A stretch of DNA of 64,000 nucleotides from Dichotomocladium elegans (Eukaryota > Mucoromycota > Mucoromycetes > Mucorales > Lichtheimiaceae). The number at the start of each line of letters is the position of its first letter. Position 1 is the first letter of the stretch. The stretch spans positions 186,001-250,000 of the forward strand of contig JAIXMN010000005.1 of the NCBI GenBank assembly GCA_025716815.1, in the 5' to 3' direction. Shown in pieces: positions 25,145-41,644 of the stretch. The position numbers and the translations under genes were made by a program. Under the pieces are notes generated by a model that did not search any database, had not been told where the DNA came from, and saw only the letters and a program-made list of their open reading frames with translations.

Positions 25145-26196
25145 ATGGACGACGATGAAGACTTCGTAGGCGATCTCTTTGGAGTAAGTTTTTCGATTGA
25201 CGTGGTCGCATCGGATTCATTCTTACGAGTCTGTTCTCGAATGGGTATAGACTGTTGAAGAGGAAACCGTTTTAGCACCCGAGCCGACGACAGAGATCTA
25301 TAGACGCAGCTGTGAGCGTGAGTTGTTCTCAATGTTCCGCGAGCCACCTCTCAGCGCGAAAGAGAAAAAAGGGGGGAAGAGAGGGACCCAGGCCATTGCT
25401 CATGCTTCTTTATTCCTACCAGATAGCCAGCCGAATGCGTTGACGATTCGGCTGGTTGGTTCCCACCCATTGTGGGCGCACCATTTATGGAATGCATCCA
25501 AGGTGTTTGCCCGACTTTTTGACGACGCGCCCGAGCTTGTTCGGGACAAGTATGTGCTTGAGCTCGGCGCGGGCGGTGCACTGCCGAGCCTGATGGCTGC
25601 TGTGAATGGCGCGGCCAAAGTGGTTGTGACGGATTACCCCGACAAGGAGCTTATTGATAATATTCAGTACAATGTGAATGCAAATCACATGCCGAATACG
25701 ATCTCTGTGCAGGTATGGAATGGATCGCCAGACCCCAGCAACCGGCCACCATGTTCAGACCGATCTGTGTTTCTTTGTTTCGCCCTCATAGGGATATGTA
25801 TGGGGCACATCGACGTGTGCGCTTAAAAACGAACTACCCAAAGACCAAACAACGTTTGATGTCATTATCCTAAGCGACCTCGTCTTCAACCACTCACAAC
25901 ATCACGCCATGCTACGCACCTGCCGTGAGCTGCTGACGCCCGGCACAGGTCGCGTGTACGTCTTTTATACGCACCACCGTCCCCATCTTGCCCACCGTGA
26001 TCGCGATTTCTTCACCATCGCAAAACGACCCTACACGCCCGATCTTGATCCCAACGACCGCGAAAACATCGGTTATGGCTTTGAAGTCGACCATTTCATC
26101 CAAGAGAAGATGCATGTCATGTTTGAAGACGATCCAGGAGACGTGGAGGTGCGGTCTACCGTCCACGGATGGCAGATGTGGATTCCTCGGCCCTAG
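25145..26196 (+). CDS. EFM7: Elongation factor 1-alpha N-terminal methyltransferase (EFM7/Nnt1 type)
   Basis: Seven-beta-strand SAM methyltransferase. Yeast Efm7 methylates the N-terminal Gly and adjacent Lys of EF-1A. Exons 25145-25183, 25251-25712 and 25792-26196 join to 301 codons. An acidic start (MDDDEDFVGDLFG) is followed by LTIRLVGSHPLWAHHLWNA, the family's hallmark. VLELGAGGALPSLMAAVNGA is SAM motif I, VVVTDYPDKELIDNIQYN the acidic loop, then GYVWGTS, FDVIILSDLVFNHSQHH and YTHHRP. The C-terminus has the family's GFEVDHF. The segment KEKKGGKRGTQ near residues 50-60 is a little longer than usual. Identification as this subfamily rests on RLVGSHPLW and DLVFNH; the exact substrate is inferred. 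Confidence 0.93.
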
Positions 26197-26314
26197 CAGA
26201 AACACCCAACTCGAAGCATTTATATATTGAATACACTCTAATTGCATGTTTAACAAAGAAAGGAGGGGGGAAAAAGAGGTATCATTTATTACATAAAGGG
26301 GATATGGAAAAAGA

Positions 26315-26316
26315 GC

Positions 26317-26356
<40 letters not shown>
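26315..26356. repeat. (GA)n microsatellite
   Basis: About 20 perfect GA units in the spacer between the convergent EFM7 and GSK3 genes. Confidence 0.95.
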
Positions 26357-26359
<3 letters not shown>

Positions 26360-26398
26360 ATTGGCAAGTGGTATGTATATACGTCGCGTATATGACTG

Positions 26399-28131
26399 CT
26401 AACGGGGCGCCTTGCTCTTGATCTCGGCTAATGAAATAGGCTGAAGATTATTGATGTCTATACCCTGCGCCAGGAGATTCGATTGTGCGTGCGGTGGGAC
26501 CAGCGTATGATTCAGTTCCGGCTTTATTGAAAGTTCTGGGCCCAATGGTTCGGTTAGCAATTCTAACCCCATCTTCCACCTTAACGCAACCCAACTCACC
26601 ATGCAATGAAAAATTAAACAACTCAGGTAATGGTTTGTCACTGGTTAATCGTGTTTCCGGGTCGCGTAACTCATCAAAGAACGGATGGGCCATTGCGTCA
26701 ATGGCAGAAAGCCGCTTATCTGGTGCATACTGAAGTAACTGTTGTAAAAACTCTACTGCTTCTGGAGGCGTCCGTGACTTGAAGATCTTTACAAAGATGA
26801 TGTTATTTCCCACGTCAATGACCTTCCGCCCTCCTCCAGTCGATCTCTATTCTGCAGCAACAAATAAACAAACCTTCGAGAGCGGGTGTGGTTTTATTTG
26901 CGGGAAGCGATGTTCAGTGTAATTGGGGTTCATCGCGAGTAATTGTTCCTTGGTAGGCGTCCCAAGCACCTTAATGATCTCGACAAGCTGATCAATGCCG
27001 CTGTCCCCTGGGAACAAGGGCTGACACAGCATCAGCTCCGCCATGACGCAACCGGCAGACCAGATATCAATGTTGACTGTGTAATTGGTTGCTCCAAAGA
27101 TGAGCTCCGGCCCTCGATAATAGCGTGAACAAATATAGGATACGTTAGGCTCGCCAGGAACCAAGACCTTTGCGCTACGATCGTAATCAGCACTCTAGCT
27201 AGGTTTGCCGGCGGACAAATTACCAACCTTCCGAAATCACATAGTTTGAGTACACCCGTTGATGGATCCAATAAAAGATTCTGCGGTTTGATGTCGCGAT
27301 GACAGATTCCGATGGAATGGATATACGCAAGTGACCGTAAGAGTTGGTATGTGTATAACTTGACGTATAGCATTGGGATGGATTGTTTTGCTTTAGCGTA
27401 GTGCCGAGAGGTGCGGTAGACCGTTTCAGGGATGTATTCCAAAACCAGATTCAAGTACACCTCTTCTTTCTAAGTTGCAAAGGAAGGCCCAATAAGCACA
27501 GAGCGCGAATGTCACTCTGCAGTAAACCGAATTTTTCTTATACCTTTGCATCGCCATGGCTATAGAAATATGCCTTCAAATCGACAATGTTGGGGTGGCT
27601 GACGCCACGCATGATTTGAAGTTCGCGGTTCTATATGGAATGAGCAGAAGACACACATCAGCTTTCTTGAATTACCACTTTCGACACTTATTATGGAAAG
27701 AAAGCAAGCGAGCAACCAAGGGTGTGTGTTCACATAGTGTGAAGATGCCCAATCCGCTTCCTCGTCCTCTTCATGTTTATATGTACCTTGAACCGCCTAT
27801 CCTGAAGGACCTTTTTGATTGCAATTTCTTCACCGGTACGCAGTAGTTTTGCGTGGTACACAACGCCAAATGATCCATTACCAGCTACTTTATAATTGGA
27901 ATAGTGTAGCTGAATATCCTCGCCTGTCTTTCCGTCCTTGGCAGCAACCTTGATCACCTCAAGGCGGTCTGCGTACCCTACACGTAGGAGTAACAACAAC
28001 AACAAAAAAAGAGCAGGCATAAGCGAACGGGTGTACGTCCCTTTCACCCCCCTTGCCTCACACACACCAACCCTTTATAGGTATATATACTTGCCGACGA
28101 ACTTTCGACCGCCCATTGGACCGTGTGTCAT
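26399..28131 (-). CDS. Glycogen synthase kinase 3 family kinase (Shaggy/GSK3)
   Basis: CMGC Ser/Thr kinase. The kinase domain is complete: [13 protein letters not shown] (Gly loop), [15 protein letters not shown] (catalytic Lys), [70 protein letters not shown] (DFG and the activating Tyr), [55 protein letters not shown] and FFDELRDP. At least six exons; the last three borders are clear (about 26850, 26595 and 26555 regions), with the stop at 26399-26401. The first exon is unsure: an ATG at 28131 (MTHGPMGG) fits only if a weak donor (GTCGAA) is used, because the stronger GTATAT donor breaks the frame. No N-terminal inhibitory Ser like mammalian Ser9 is seen. Confidence 0.93.
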
Positions 28132-29075
28132 TAGTACTGTTTCTAGTGTTATACGATGGGGAGCGCTGAGCTACGGGGAAAGAAAAGAATAGCAGGTTAT
28201 AGAGACTGCGAAAAAAAGGGGGGGGGAGACAGCACCACCAAGACGACGATGAGGGATGGGATTGCTCCCATCTTTGGGATGGACCTTTTTTCATTGGGTT
28301 CCAAAGTGGGAGGGGGCGGTTGGGGATTGGGAAGAACAGGAGGGAATGAGGGATGTGTCATGAACTCACTTGAATAGGTCTGAGTGTTGCGCTTTTCTTT
28401 TTCTTTTTTAAAGAAACAAGTTGCAAAGGTTAGGGCAAAGACCCAAAGTAAGCCGAAGAAAGAAAAAGAGGGAAAAAGAAAAAGAAGGGGAAAAGAGAGA
28501 AAGAGAGCTTCTACCTCTTTTTTTTTTGTTTTTAAAGTCTACTGAACGGCCCGGCCAACCCTTTCGAAAAAGACGCACGCACAGAGCACAACAGACACAC
28601 ACACACACACACACACCTATTTTGCTCTTGCGCCTTCTCTCCCCCTCCTCCCCCCACAACCCAACCAAGTTTCCATTCTTGGTAAAAGATCATCTGACTT
28701 TTACACGCTGCAGAACCCATCCCCATTCGACTGATTTTTATGTTTTCCGAGTCAGTGTATGCGAGGAGCAGTAGTCCCATGATGTCATGGAACAGCGTGG
28801 AGGGTCTGAATGTTGATCCTTAAAAGTGAGATGCATAAGGTATGCGGTATCTGGGAACAACAGCGCGGCTCTATTTCCGGTAATCTGTGCCACAAACATG
28901 GTAAAACTTTTTGAGTCCCATGGATTCTTTCGTACTGCATAGCGAACGTAGCCCAATCAGAAGCGAAGGCAATAGAGAGAACGTCGACGATTCCCATCCT
29001 TTTTCTTTCATTTTATACGATACGTTTATAAAAGCAATGTTGTGTATGGATGATAAATAATGGAGGGAAATGATT
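28132..29075. other. Spacer upstream of GSK3, downstream of YAK1
   Basis: Promoter side of GSK3. Contains G-runs near 28218-28226, purine-rich AAGAGGGAAAAAGAAA tracts at 28455-28505, poly-T at 28518-28528 and a perfect (CA)n at 28594-28617. No gene recognised. Confidence 0.5.
28594..28617. repeat. (CA)n microsatellite
   Basis: Perfect CA run in the spacer upstream of GSK3. Confidence 0.9.
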
Positions 29076-31671
<2,596 letters not shown>

Positions 31672-32570
31672 CTTTGAAAGAACGAGAGGGTTGGGGAAGG
31701 AAGTGAAGGAGAGAGACGAAGAAAGAAAGAAAGAAAGAAAGAAAGGATGTTTTATTCGCTGTCTCGAGTTGCTTGCATAAAAAAAAAGAGCGCGAGAAAA
31801 TAAAAAAAAATCACCCTTTTTCAGACATGTTGGGCAAAGCACTGATTTCATTTGCACTTCGGTCTTATGCATGAATTTTAAACCAAATCACCCAAGTCAC
31901 ACAACGGGTTTCAAAGCTTATTCCCTCACCCAGACATTTTTCTACTTATTGATGGGTGGGAACGGAGAAAGAGAAAGAATGCAGTTGTTGAAGGAAAGGG
32001 GTTTGACAATTTGGGGAATAGAGATCATCCGACGCCCACGCATATTGACAAAGTAATAACTATTGGCTCATGTGAAAACCCTGCTTCTGGTAAAATCCCA
32101 AAGGGAAAAAAAAACCGGGGAACCCTTTTTTTTCATTTTCCCCACATCCCTCTTCAGCGTCTCACAAGCATCCGATTGCCCGCTTTCACAGACCAGATCG
32201 CGGGATATGCCTGATGAAATAGATATCAAGAGCACAACAACAAACCATGTATTTGTCTCTCCCCCTCTGCCACCACGCCAGTTCATTCGCCAAACTTTTT
32301 TTCCCAACCTTTCGCATTAAGCCTATGCTGAAAAAGGAAAATGGGATCTTGGGCTGCGCTACGCGGAGACTATTTGTTTTGTTTTACTTGGCAGCCAGAG
32401 ACACATTCAACTCGGATCCAATGTTGATTTATGCAATGTTGAATGCAAGCTTGAAATCTTTAGTGGAATATATAATAGAATTGAGGTGAATAAGAGTATG
32501 ACGCTAAAAAGGAGGACGGTAGAGATGGACGGGGCAGAAAAGGTTGAGCTCTGTGATTGAAAGATGAAAA
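31672..32570. other. Spacer upstream of YAK1
   Basis: YAK1 promoter/leader side with (GAAA)n at 31724-31745 and poly-A runs at 31780-31812. The rest, to the end of the next gene at 32571, holds no gene I can recognise. Confidence 0.5.
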
Positions 32571-34236
32571 CTAATGGAGGAAAAAGACAGCGAGAGGCAC
32601 CATCACCGCAGGAAGCAAGGCCCAGCTGGCGGACACGGTACGGAAAGCAGCAGACGACAAGGTGAAAGCCCCACCGGTATAAGTAGTGGCAAGATTAGGT
32701 CGCTGCGATTTCTCGTCGTAAGCGCAGTTGCTTGCGCTGGTGTACGCGATCGATTCGTTTTTGGCGATGTTGCGGAGCCAGTGGCGTTTGTAATCCGCGG
32801 ATGGGGCGGAGGGGTTGACAGCGTTGATCACATCCTCAAGCACAGCGTCTGCCATGACAATACCCGCCGAGAACCAGTCGACGCCACCTGATGGGCTCAT
32901 AATACCGTCCTGGCGGTACACAGCCTTGTTCTCAATGAACTTGAACGACATATCTTTTGTAATGCCGTACTGCGTCATGAAGTCATCCAAAGTCGATGAG
33001 ATATACGACTCGTCCATGATCACATCAACGTCCGTGAGCGCGTTCAAGAATTCAGTACGGTTCGTATACATTTCCTTGCTAGCGTTAAGCATGCGAGCAC
33101 CTAAAAAATGGGCAATAATCAGAAACTTTTCTTCAGCAGATTGTTTCCTTTTTGTTTTACCGGCATCCTGCACCAGTTGGGTCTTGTATCCAGCTCTGCT
33201 AATATTCCAGCTAGCAAGGTTGCCATTGTATTTGCTAGGAGCATCATACTGGGTCCAGGCGACCAGTGGCTTCTTCTCATCGCTGTAGTGGCTCGATGCC
33301 TCGACAAGGCGGTTATAATTTTCGGTCATGTTCAACAGAATCTGGTTGCCCAGGGCCTCGAGGTTGTAGAATGCAGCATAGTAGCCTATCCACGACGCGC
33401 GCTGTCGATTGCCATGTCAGATAACATTGAAAAATGGAAGATTCTCAAAAACATTCTTACACCGAGCATATCAGGTTCAAAGGCCTCCCCAGCTTCCACA
33501 GTATCATTGGTAGTGACTGTGGTGTAATAGCTCGTCCCAAACACCACCTGGACAGCTTCGGCTTGCGTGTTGGCAAGAGAGCTGTTTGTTGTAGAAATCT
33601 GAGTTAGATTGGTTGCCGACTCCAAGTATTTCTGGAAGCAGTCGGACGTCACAAGAGAAGCATCGGATATCACGTTGATGGATGTAACCACACCTAGCAT
33701 CTGTATATCAAAGGTTCAATAAGCATCCTCTCTTGAGACACAATAGCCGGTTCACCATGCCCTCAGTAATTATTTCATGCGGATGTCTAAATGTGGGGGC
33801 CAAAAAAGAAACACTCTCTTACCTCGAGGTAAGTCACCACAGTAGTTTCGACAGCAGCAACGCTCGTGACAGGGACGTAGTAAATCTCGGTGTTGTTTGG
33901 GACAACAGGTGCGGGTGTGCCACATTGGACAAGGTAATATTGCTCCCCGTTGCGATGGTCGCTGATAACCTTATAGTTGTTATGATACTCGATTTGATAG
34001 TACATGGCGTCCTCAAGTGCTATTTGCAGGTACGCCCCTCTTTCAGTCCGCCTGTTCCTGATCTGTTATTTTGCTTACATGGACTTACATGGATTAATCT
34101 TGTCCGGGAAATAATCCGTGTTGGGGTCGTAGTTCTGGACGCATTGGCCGTTCACCAAGTTCTGAGCGGACACCTGGCTCCCGAAGAATGCCATACAGCA
34201 GACTGCTGCTGCTGCCAAGAGATGCAGAGGAGCCAT
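32571..34236 (-). CDS. Secreted, probably GPI-anchored periplasmic-binding-protein-like protein
   Basis: Exons 34236-34089, 34019-33823, 33700-33461, 33401-33161 and 33100-32571 join to 451 codons. It starts with a signal peptide (MAPLHLLAAAAVCCMAFFGSQVSA). The mature part opens NYDPNTDYFPDKINP, then YQIEYHNNYKVISDH, YYLVQCGTPAP, YVPVTSVAAVETT, YLEMLGVVTSINVISDASLVTS, GNQILLNMTENY, VAWTQYDAPSKYNGNLASWN and YKTQLVQDAG. It ends in a Ser/Ala-rich stretch and a hydrophobic tail (SWALLPAVMVPLAVFFLH), typical of GPI attachment. The order of blocks matches fungal secreted proteins distantly related to substrate-binding proteins of metal or siderophore ABC importers (TroA/BtuF-like fold). Several Asn-x-Thr/Ser sites are present. 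Ligand and role are unknown; metal or siderophore binding is only inferred from the fold. Confidence 0.8.
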
Positions 34237-36484
34237 GGTACTTTTGCTAGTGAGAGTAAGAGAGGTAAGATAGCTAAAGGCTGCAGAGGAGTCCAGAGGT
34301 GGGTACCATCCGTTATAAAATGAGGTGGCTTGTGTCCGACGTTACACAGATGAGATGGAAAAGAGATGCAGAGGTCTTCAGGGTTCAATGGGGACAAGAA
34401 CCGAAAGCGGGCCCTCTATTCCTACGCTGAGTTTCCGCTGGTCGGATAAGGAACAGAGATGATCAGAGTGGGGGAGGGGGGTAAAAGCGATGGCACGTAA
34501 AAAATGGAACAGAGATACTGCACATCGTAGTACGCATGATCCTTCCTTTGGTTGTCCTTTGTAATATACAATGCGCGTCATATGGTCCAAGGTTCCTCCT
34601 CGTATGTGCGACCGGGACCGTTCCCTTTTCTGCTACAACAGCACTTAGGTGAAGACGGGTATTGCACGTTTGTTTGGGTGTTGCTCATAGTTCTTATTAT
34701 TATCAAAGATAAGTTTTAGGTCAGCATTTAAAGTAGTACGTATTCATTGTTTTTTTTGGGGGGAAGTGGATATTTTCTGAGGAGTGTGGGAGCCGTGAAA
34801 AAAAAAATAAAGCATTGTCTGTGACGTTTTTATGCGTGATGAGAGATAGCGGGGGCTCTCGGGGTGGGGGGGGAGAAACCTAAAAGTTAGTGGCCGGTGC
34901 AAATTCTATTGAACCTTCCCTTTTTATTCATCTAATCCAAGAGTAAGCAACGCCATCCATCCATCCATCCATCCATCCAAGCAAATCGTTAAATATGCTC
35001 TTGTTTTCTAGTGAGAGATAAATGGAGAAAGAAAAGACAAAGACGTCTCAAGGCTAAGAGAAAGAAGATGAGAGCACGCAGCAAATAAGCGTAACGCTCC
35101 CGTCTCCACGCTGGCATAGTCATCTCAGTCCTCAAGGTTCTCTCAGTGCTCAAGATGGTTTTTTTCCGTCGTTGCCCTTTGTTTATATGCCGGTTCCATT
35201 GCATTTAATCTTCAGAATCCCGGAGATGATGATTCCAGTGTGTCGATTGAATAAAATTGTCTTTGCAACAACCCTATTCCGGGCTTTCACACTTAAATCA
35301 CCCTGTGGGGACGCATTTGCAGCGAACGATCGAAAAATTGATGGCTATATTTTTCTTTGCGTTCCTGCGTAAGCGGTACATACAGATGGGCCATAGAGCG
35401 TCATAGCGCGACGGATCATCTGCAAGGCAAGTCCCCAACTATGAGGAACGAGCTTCCATCAAAATTAGGGACATGTACATGATTTTACCTCCTTGGTTAT
35501 CGCTCAGTCTCCTTCGTGCTGTCTCGGTAGTAATGAGATGTTCTTGTCTCAAGGATCTGTCAAGAATTGCTTTAACCGCACGCCAAAAGCGCTGCTGAGG
35601 TCGTTAGATACCATCCACCCATATAAGATTACAATGTTTTAAAAAACATCTTTGGCTTTCGTACCTGAATGGACCTAATATTGGTTTGGGTTGGGTCAGC
35701 CCCCTCTTCTGATCGGAGTCGATCCGACCCTGACGTTTGAAGATGTGCAAAAATCTCTTGCACATGTGGCAAGAGATCCAGTACTAAAGAAAAAGTAAAC
35801 GCGACGCCGCCCTTATAATGCTATGCATCTTCCAGCGCGGTCTTCAGGATGACTTGCACTTGTGTATACTCTTAAACCCTCTGAATGATGCCAACATATG
35901 CTTCTATTGGCCCTCCCCTCATGGAGCGACGCAACATAGTCAGTCTTTCCATGGTTTCAATTCTAGGTCCCATGATACTACGCGTAGTGGTAGCTTGCAT
36001 TAAATAGCAGCGTCGCAACTTTCAAGTACACTTCAAATTGTTTGCCAATTGCCAAGGCGATATCTTCAAAACGGGATTAAATGCCCGGCTTGACATCGCG
36101 GTTGGTTATGAAGGCGTGACACAAGCATACGCATCAATCTATCCCTGTAGGCCGCAATTCCACGCCCAAGAGCTCGACACCCAAGTCCGTGATGAGGCCA
36201 ATCCCCAAATGCACAGAGGTGGCAATCTGCCAGGTCCTGCAATGAATCCACAAGCGGAAAGTATAAACGTATCCGCATACCAGCTAAACATGCTCCACGA
36301 CGCGGTTATCATCGAGCCAAGGGCTAACAGACTACTGTAAAGCACAGTCGTATGCCTGGGCACACTCCTGTTGAACAACTGGCGCAGAAAGTGTCCTGAT
36401 GCGATCAGTCACAGATAATATATCTGCTGGTATGCGGCCGGCGCACTTCTATTGTAAATTATAGCATAGGACCCTTTGTTATGC
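34237..36484. other. Gene-poor 2.2 kb with a (CATC)n repeat
   Basis: Holds a tandem CATC repeat at 34953-34979 and poly-A/G runs at 34749-34760, 34799-34808 and 34864-34873. An open frame at 36038-36340 (100 codons) has unremarkable sequence, and the opposite strand there is also partly open with a hydrophobic stretch (36139-36378). It could be a decayed membrane-protein gene, but nothing identifies it. Confidence 0.4.
34953..34979. repeat. (CATC)n microsatellite
   Basis: Six to seven perfect CATC units. Confidence 0.93.
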
Positions 36485-37040
36485 TTTGTCTTCGAAAATA
36501 AATGTCGTACAAATTACGCATAGGATTGCGTAAAATTGTCATATCAATACGGTACAAAGAATTCGCATCGATACTGGAAGCAGTCAAGGAAATCGCTAAT
36601 CAACAAAGAGTATTGATCCTTCTCCATACTCTTTAACTTACACCCCCGTCCACAGGGTTTGCTAGGTATGTCCCGGCGTTAACCGGGACGGAGGAACAGG
36701 AAGGGAGCAGCGGCAAAACAGGCGGGAAGGCGCTGCCCGACGGCAGCCCTATTGCGGCCCCACCGGATGATACATCCCGTTTTGACCTCTCTTCTGCTGT
36801 TCATCAAGTATACGTACGACTGGTCAATCTATAAACGACAGAAGGTGTTAGATTCGAATAACAGGCAATTCGATATAAAGGTTCATCATCTTTCGCCGTG
36901 CATGCGATATTTGCTTTGTCGTCATGCGTAAAGTTTTCTGGACAAAACGCGACTTGTATTTTTGTGATCTCACGACTTCAGAACTGCTAGAGCACGACAT
37001 CAATTTTGGAAAGCGGTAACGTTTATTTTACCTCGGCTGC
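36485..37040 (-). mobile_element. Internally deleted relative of the Tc1/mariner element (MITE-like)
   Basis: The left end (AAAATAAATGTCGTACAAA, then ACTCTTTAACTTAC and GCTAGGT) matches the 3' end of copy A (AAAATAAAATGTCGCACAAA, ACTCTTTAGCTTACC, GCTAGGT). The right end near 36910-37020 (GTCATGCGTAAAG, ACAAAACGCGACTT, TTTTTGTGATC, ACGACTTCAGAACTG) matches the 5' end of copy A. The whole transposase-coding middle is missing, leaving about 550 bp. It is more diverged than copies A and B and so probably older. Confidence 0.65.
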
Positions 37041-39670
37041 ATCACCCTTAGCCCCGATTTCTTCTTCGCATATTGTGGACCAAAACTCGTTCTTTGATCT
37101 GGGCTATTCATTCCAGCAACAGCATACCAAATGCTGTTTACTAAACGCTGACCCAGTTGGTGCTTACAAGCATATGCTTACTTACTCCAAACATAGTCTT
37201 TTCAAAGTATAACTACATTTTATCACAACAAAGCTGCATAGTCTTCGCAAGACACTCGAAGGCTTCACGCTGGATAATCCCGGATTCACATACAACCTAC
37301 ATAGCGAAACTTCGTTCTCCCTGCATATTATAGGGCCATCACAATACAATTTGTAGACATGATGGTGATGTAGCGTTCATCTACTCACTATTAATTACTT
37401 ATCTCGAGCTGGAAGTTACTCCTCATAAACTCCATGGGACTATATAGTGCTTGGAGAGCCGCAAGACGAATATCTGGACTAGTTGTAGTTTCGGATATAT
37501 TAATAATCCATTTCCGTACGTATCGCTACAGTCGTAGTTTACTGTGCCATCCTCAGCAGTAATAGCTATAACTTTGCTCTCTCTATTGCTCCCCTTGGAT
37601 AATAGCGGAAAATATGTCATTTTAATGGCTATAAAACGCAATATAAGTCTATATGTAGTGGTTGGAATGTATTTTTCCCAGTAAGAATGGCATACTCACT
37701 ATTGATTCGTACACAGAACCTTTGGTCCGCAGCGTCGAATATTTCAGCGCTGTCCGTAACACCCATCAAGGAGTATACGAATCTAGTTCAAATTCAGCAA
37801 AGGCAGCGATCACCTATTTTATCCTCCTTATCATACACTTGAACTGATGTATTGCCAACGATTTTCTTTGACGTATTTAACGAGTGGACGGCCTGGACAC
37901 CAGTATAGCAGGAAGCGTGTCTCACGAGCGATAAGTGGGATGTTTTTGATCTGCAGCCACTGTGATCTGACAACAGCCATTTTATGTCTTGCCCTTTGTT
38001 TTACCAAGTCCCGAATCGATTCATCGACAGCGCACCACCGTTCGTGCATTCTCTTCTTTGCGCATGCAGTCCTGTCTTTTACTTTTTGTTTTCCTAAAAA
38101 AAAAAGAAACGAAGAGAAGAGACAGGTAAAGGAATGTTCAAATTTTGAATAAGGTATTCATGGCTGCGGAGCGTATGTATATATGCTATCTTTGCTGCCA
38201 AGCTGTATTCAGGGCAAGCCCTGCGGCAGTTTTGATCGCGTCATTATTTTGCTCATTAGCGAGGCGTTGACCACGTGTAAAGGCATAAAGCCCATATTAC
38301 GCAGGAGCGAAAGTATGTTAAAGAGGTCATGCACTTTCGTTTCTTGCATAGATGTGGGCGGATATGGGAATGAGGAGAGAGAAAATCAGTTTCAATAAGA
38401 AAAAGGAACTCATCATGGAGGGCAGGGTCTAAAGGAGTTTGCGAGAAGAATAGCACTGTGCATGGCCAGTACAACGGAAGCGAGGGATTGTACGAGTAAG
38501 TACAAGCGAAGACGAGTAGGAAGAGCGTTTATGGACTACCGAAAGATGAGGACTCGTCCTAGGAATGCAGAATAGACCAAGGCACGGACATACGTACGGT
38601 GCGCTCCGTCATGCTGCCGTAAGTTTCCCCATCCCCTCATGCCTTTTACGGAGATAATACACTGTTCTTACCGGATTGAAGCTGCGCAACAATGCACCAC
38701 CGCAACTTGATTAAGCAGCATTATCAGAAGACTGTTTGACCACGAAAGGCTGTATTTTATCTTGAGCAGGTTAGCAGGTTCCAAGATGAGCGAGCATGAG
38801 CTACCGCCACCGTCCCATAAGCCGCTCCATATATATATATATATATATATTAACATTGCATTCGTCGATTTGGTATAATAGCGTGGTGTCCCGGCAGTCG
38901 TTGTAGACCAACTTCTTCACCACGGACAAAGCCTTGCTGTCTACGTGGCATTTAATTTATATCAGGATTCTTCATCGGTTTGCAGTTGCTTGCAAAGCGA
39001 ACAGACGGACCTCCCGACATAAATACTGCGATCTTGGAGTGAATGATTCTATCTTGCATTGCTGGAGTTCATAGGTACGAAAGTGACAACTTGTAGGAAC
39101 ATCTGTCCTGGAAGATCTGGCAGCACACGTATCTTTTTGTCAATCTGACTCACATTATTACAACATGCGCGTGCAAACTTTGCAATCACAGAGTCAAATA
39201 GGTATTTTTCTTTGTACAGGCCGTCAGCACGGCAAGAACAGGATGTGGTATACTTCCCGAAGATAAGCGTTAAGGGCTGACGCAAGTGTTACCATTTATG
39301 CAACTCAAAGAAAAAGTATTGCTAAGGTCAGCGAGTGAGGGAAATGGGTAAGAGAGGGAGGGTGGAGGGAATGCGCAAGGTGCAAGAAGGAAAAAGACAG
39401 AAAAAGAAAAAAAAAAACTTTTGTTCAAAGTAGCAAGGTAGACCACGAGATTGGTAAAAGAGGCTTCGTCTGCTTGTGTTGTTATCGCTGCTTCTGCTTC
39501 TGCTGTTCGTGTGGATTCGCGTGCCAGCATATAAAAGAGAAGGGAGAAAAGCAAGCCACGCACTTCACACATACCACATACACCATTCTTCTCCGTCTTC
39601 ACCTCCATCCCAAAAAAACGCCCAATCTTTGTACACACTCTCCACCTATACATGAGACAATAATCCTACC
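37041..39670. other. 2.6 kb spacer upstream of GCN5
   Basis: Short scattered frames, none recognisable. A perfect (TA)n lies at 38829-38850 and a poly-A tract at 39408-39417. The last 150 bp are pyrimidine-rich leader of GCN5. Confidence 0.45.
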
Positions 39671-41350
<1,680 letters not shown>

Positions 41351-41644
41351 AACCAGTTACCGCTACTGCTTATCAGCTCTAAAAGCTGAGTGACTTTTTG
41401 TAATTGTAATCGCAAATATGGTAAAGAGGGAAGAATAGAGAGAGATATTGTTAAAGAAGATCCCCGCAAGTAAAATGTATATTAATGGGAATGGTGGATT
41501 ATATCTGTTACTTTTTCTTTTGAACGAGTTAAATACATAGATGTGCAAGATTAGAATGAGGGGTGAAAAGCTCTCTGAACGTATGGTATAGAGATATATG
41601 AGCTCTTCTTCTTTTCTTTCCTTTTGGGATCAAATAAAGCCATA

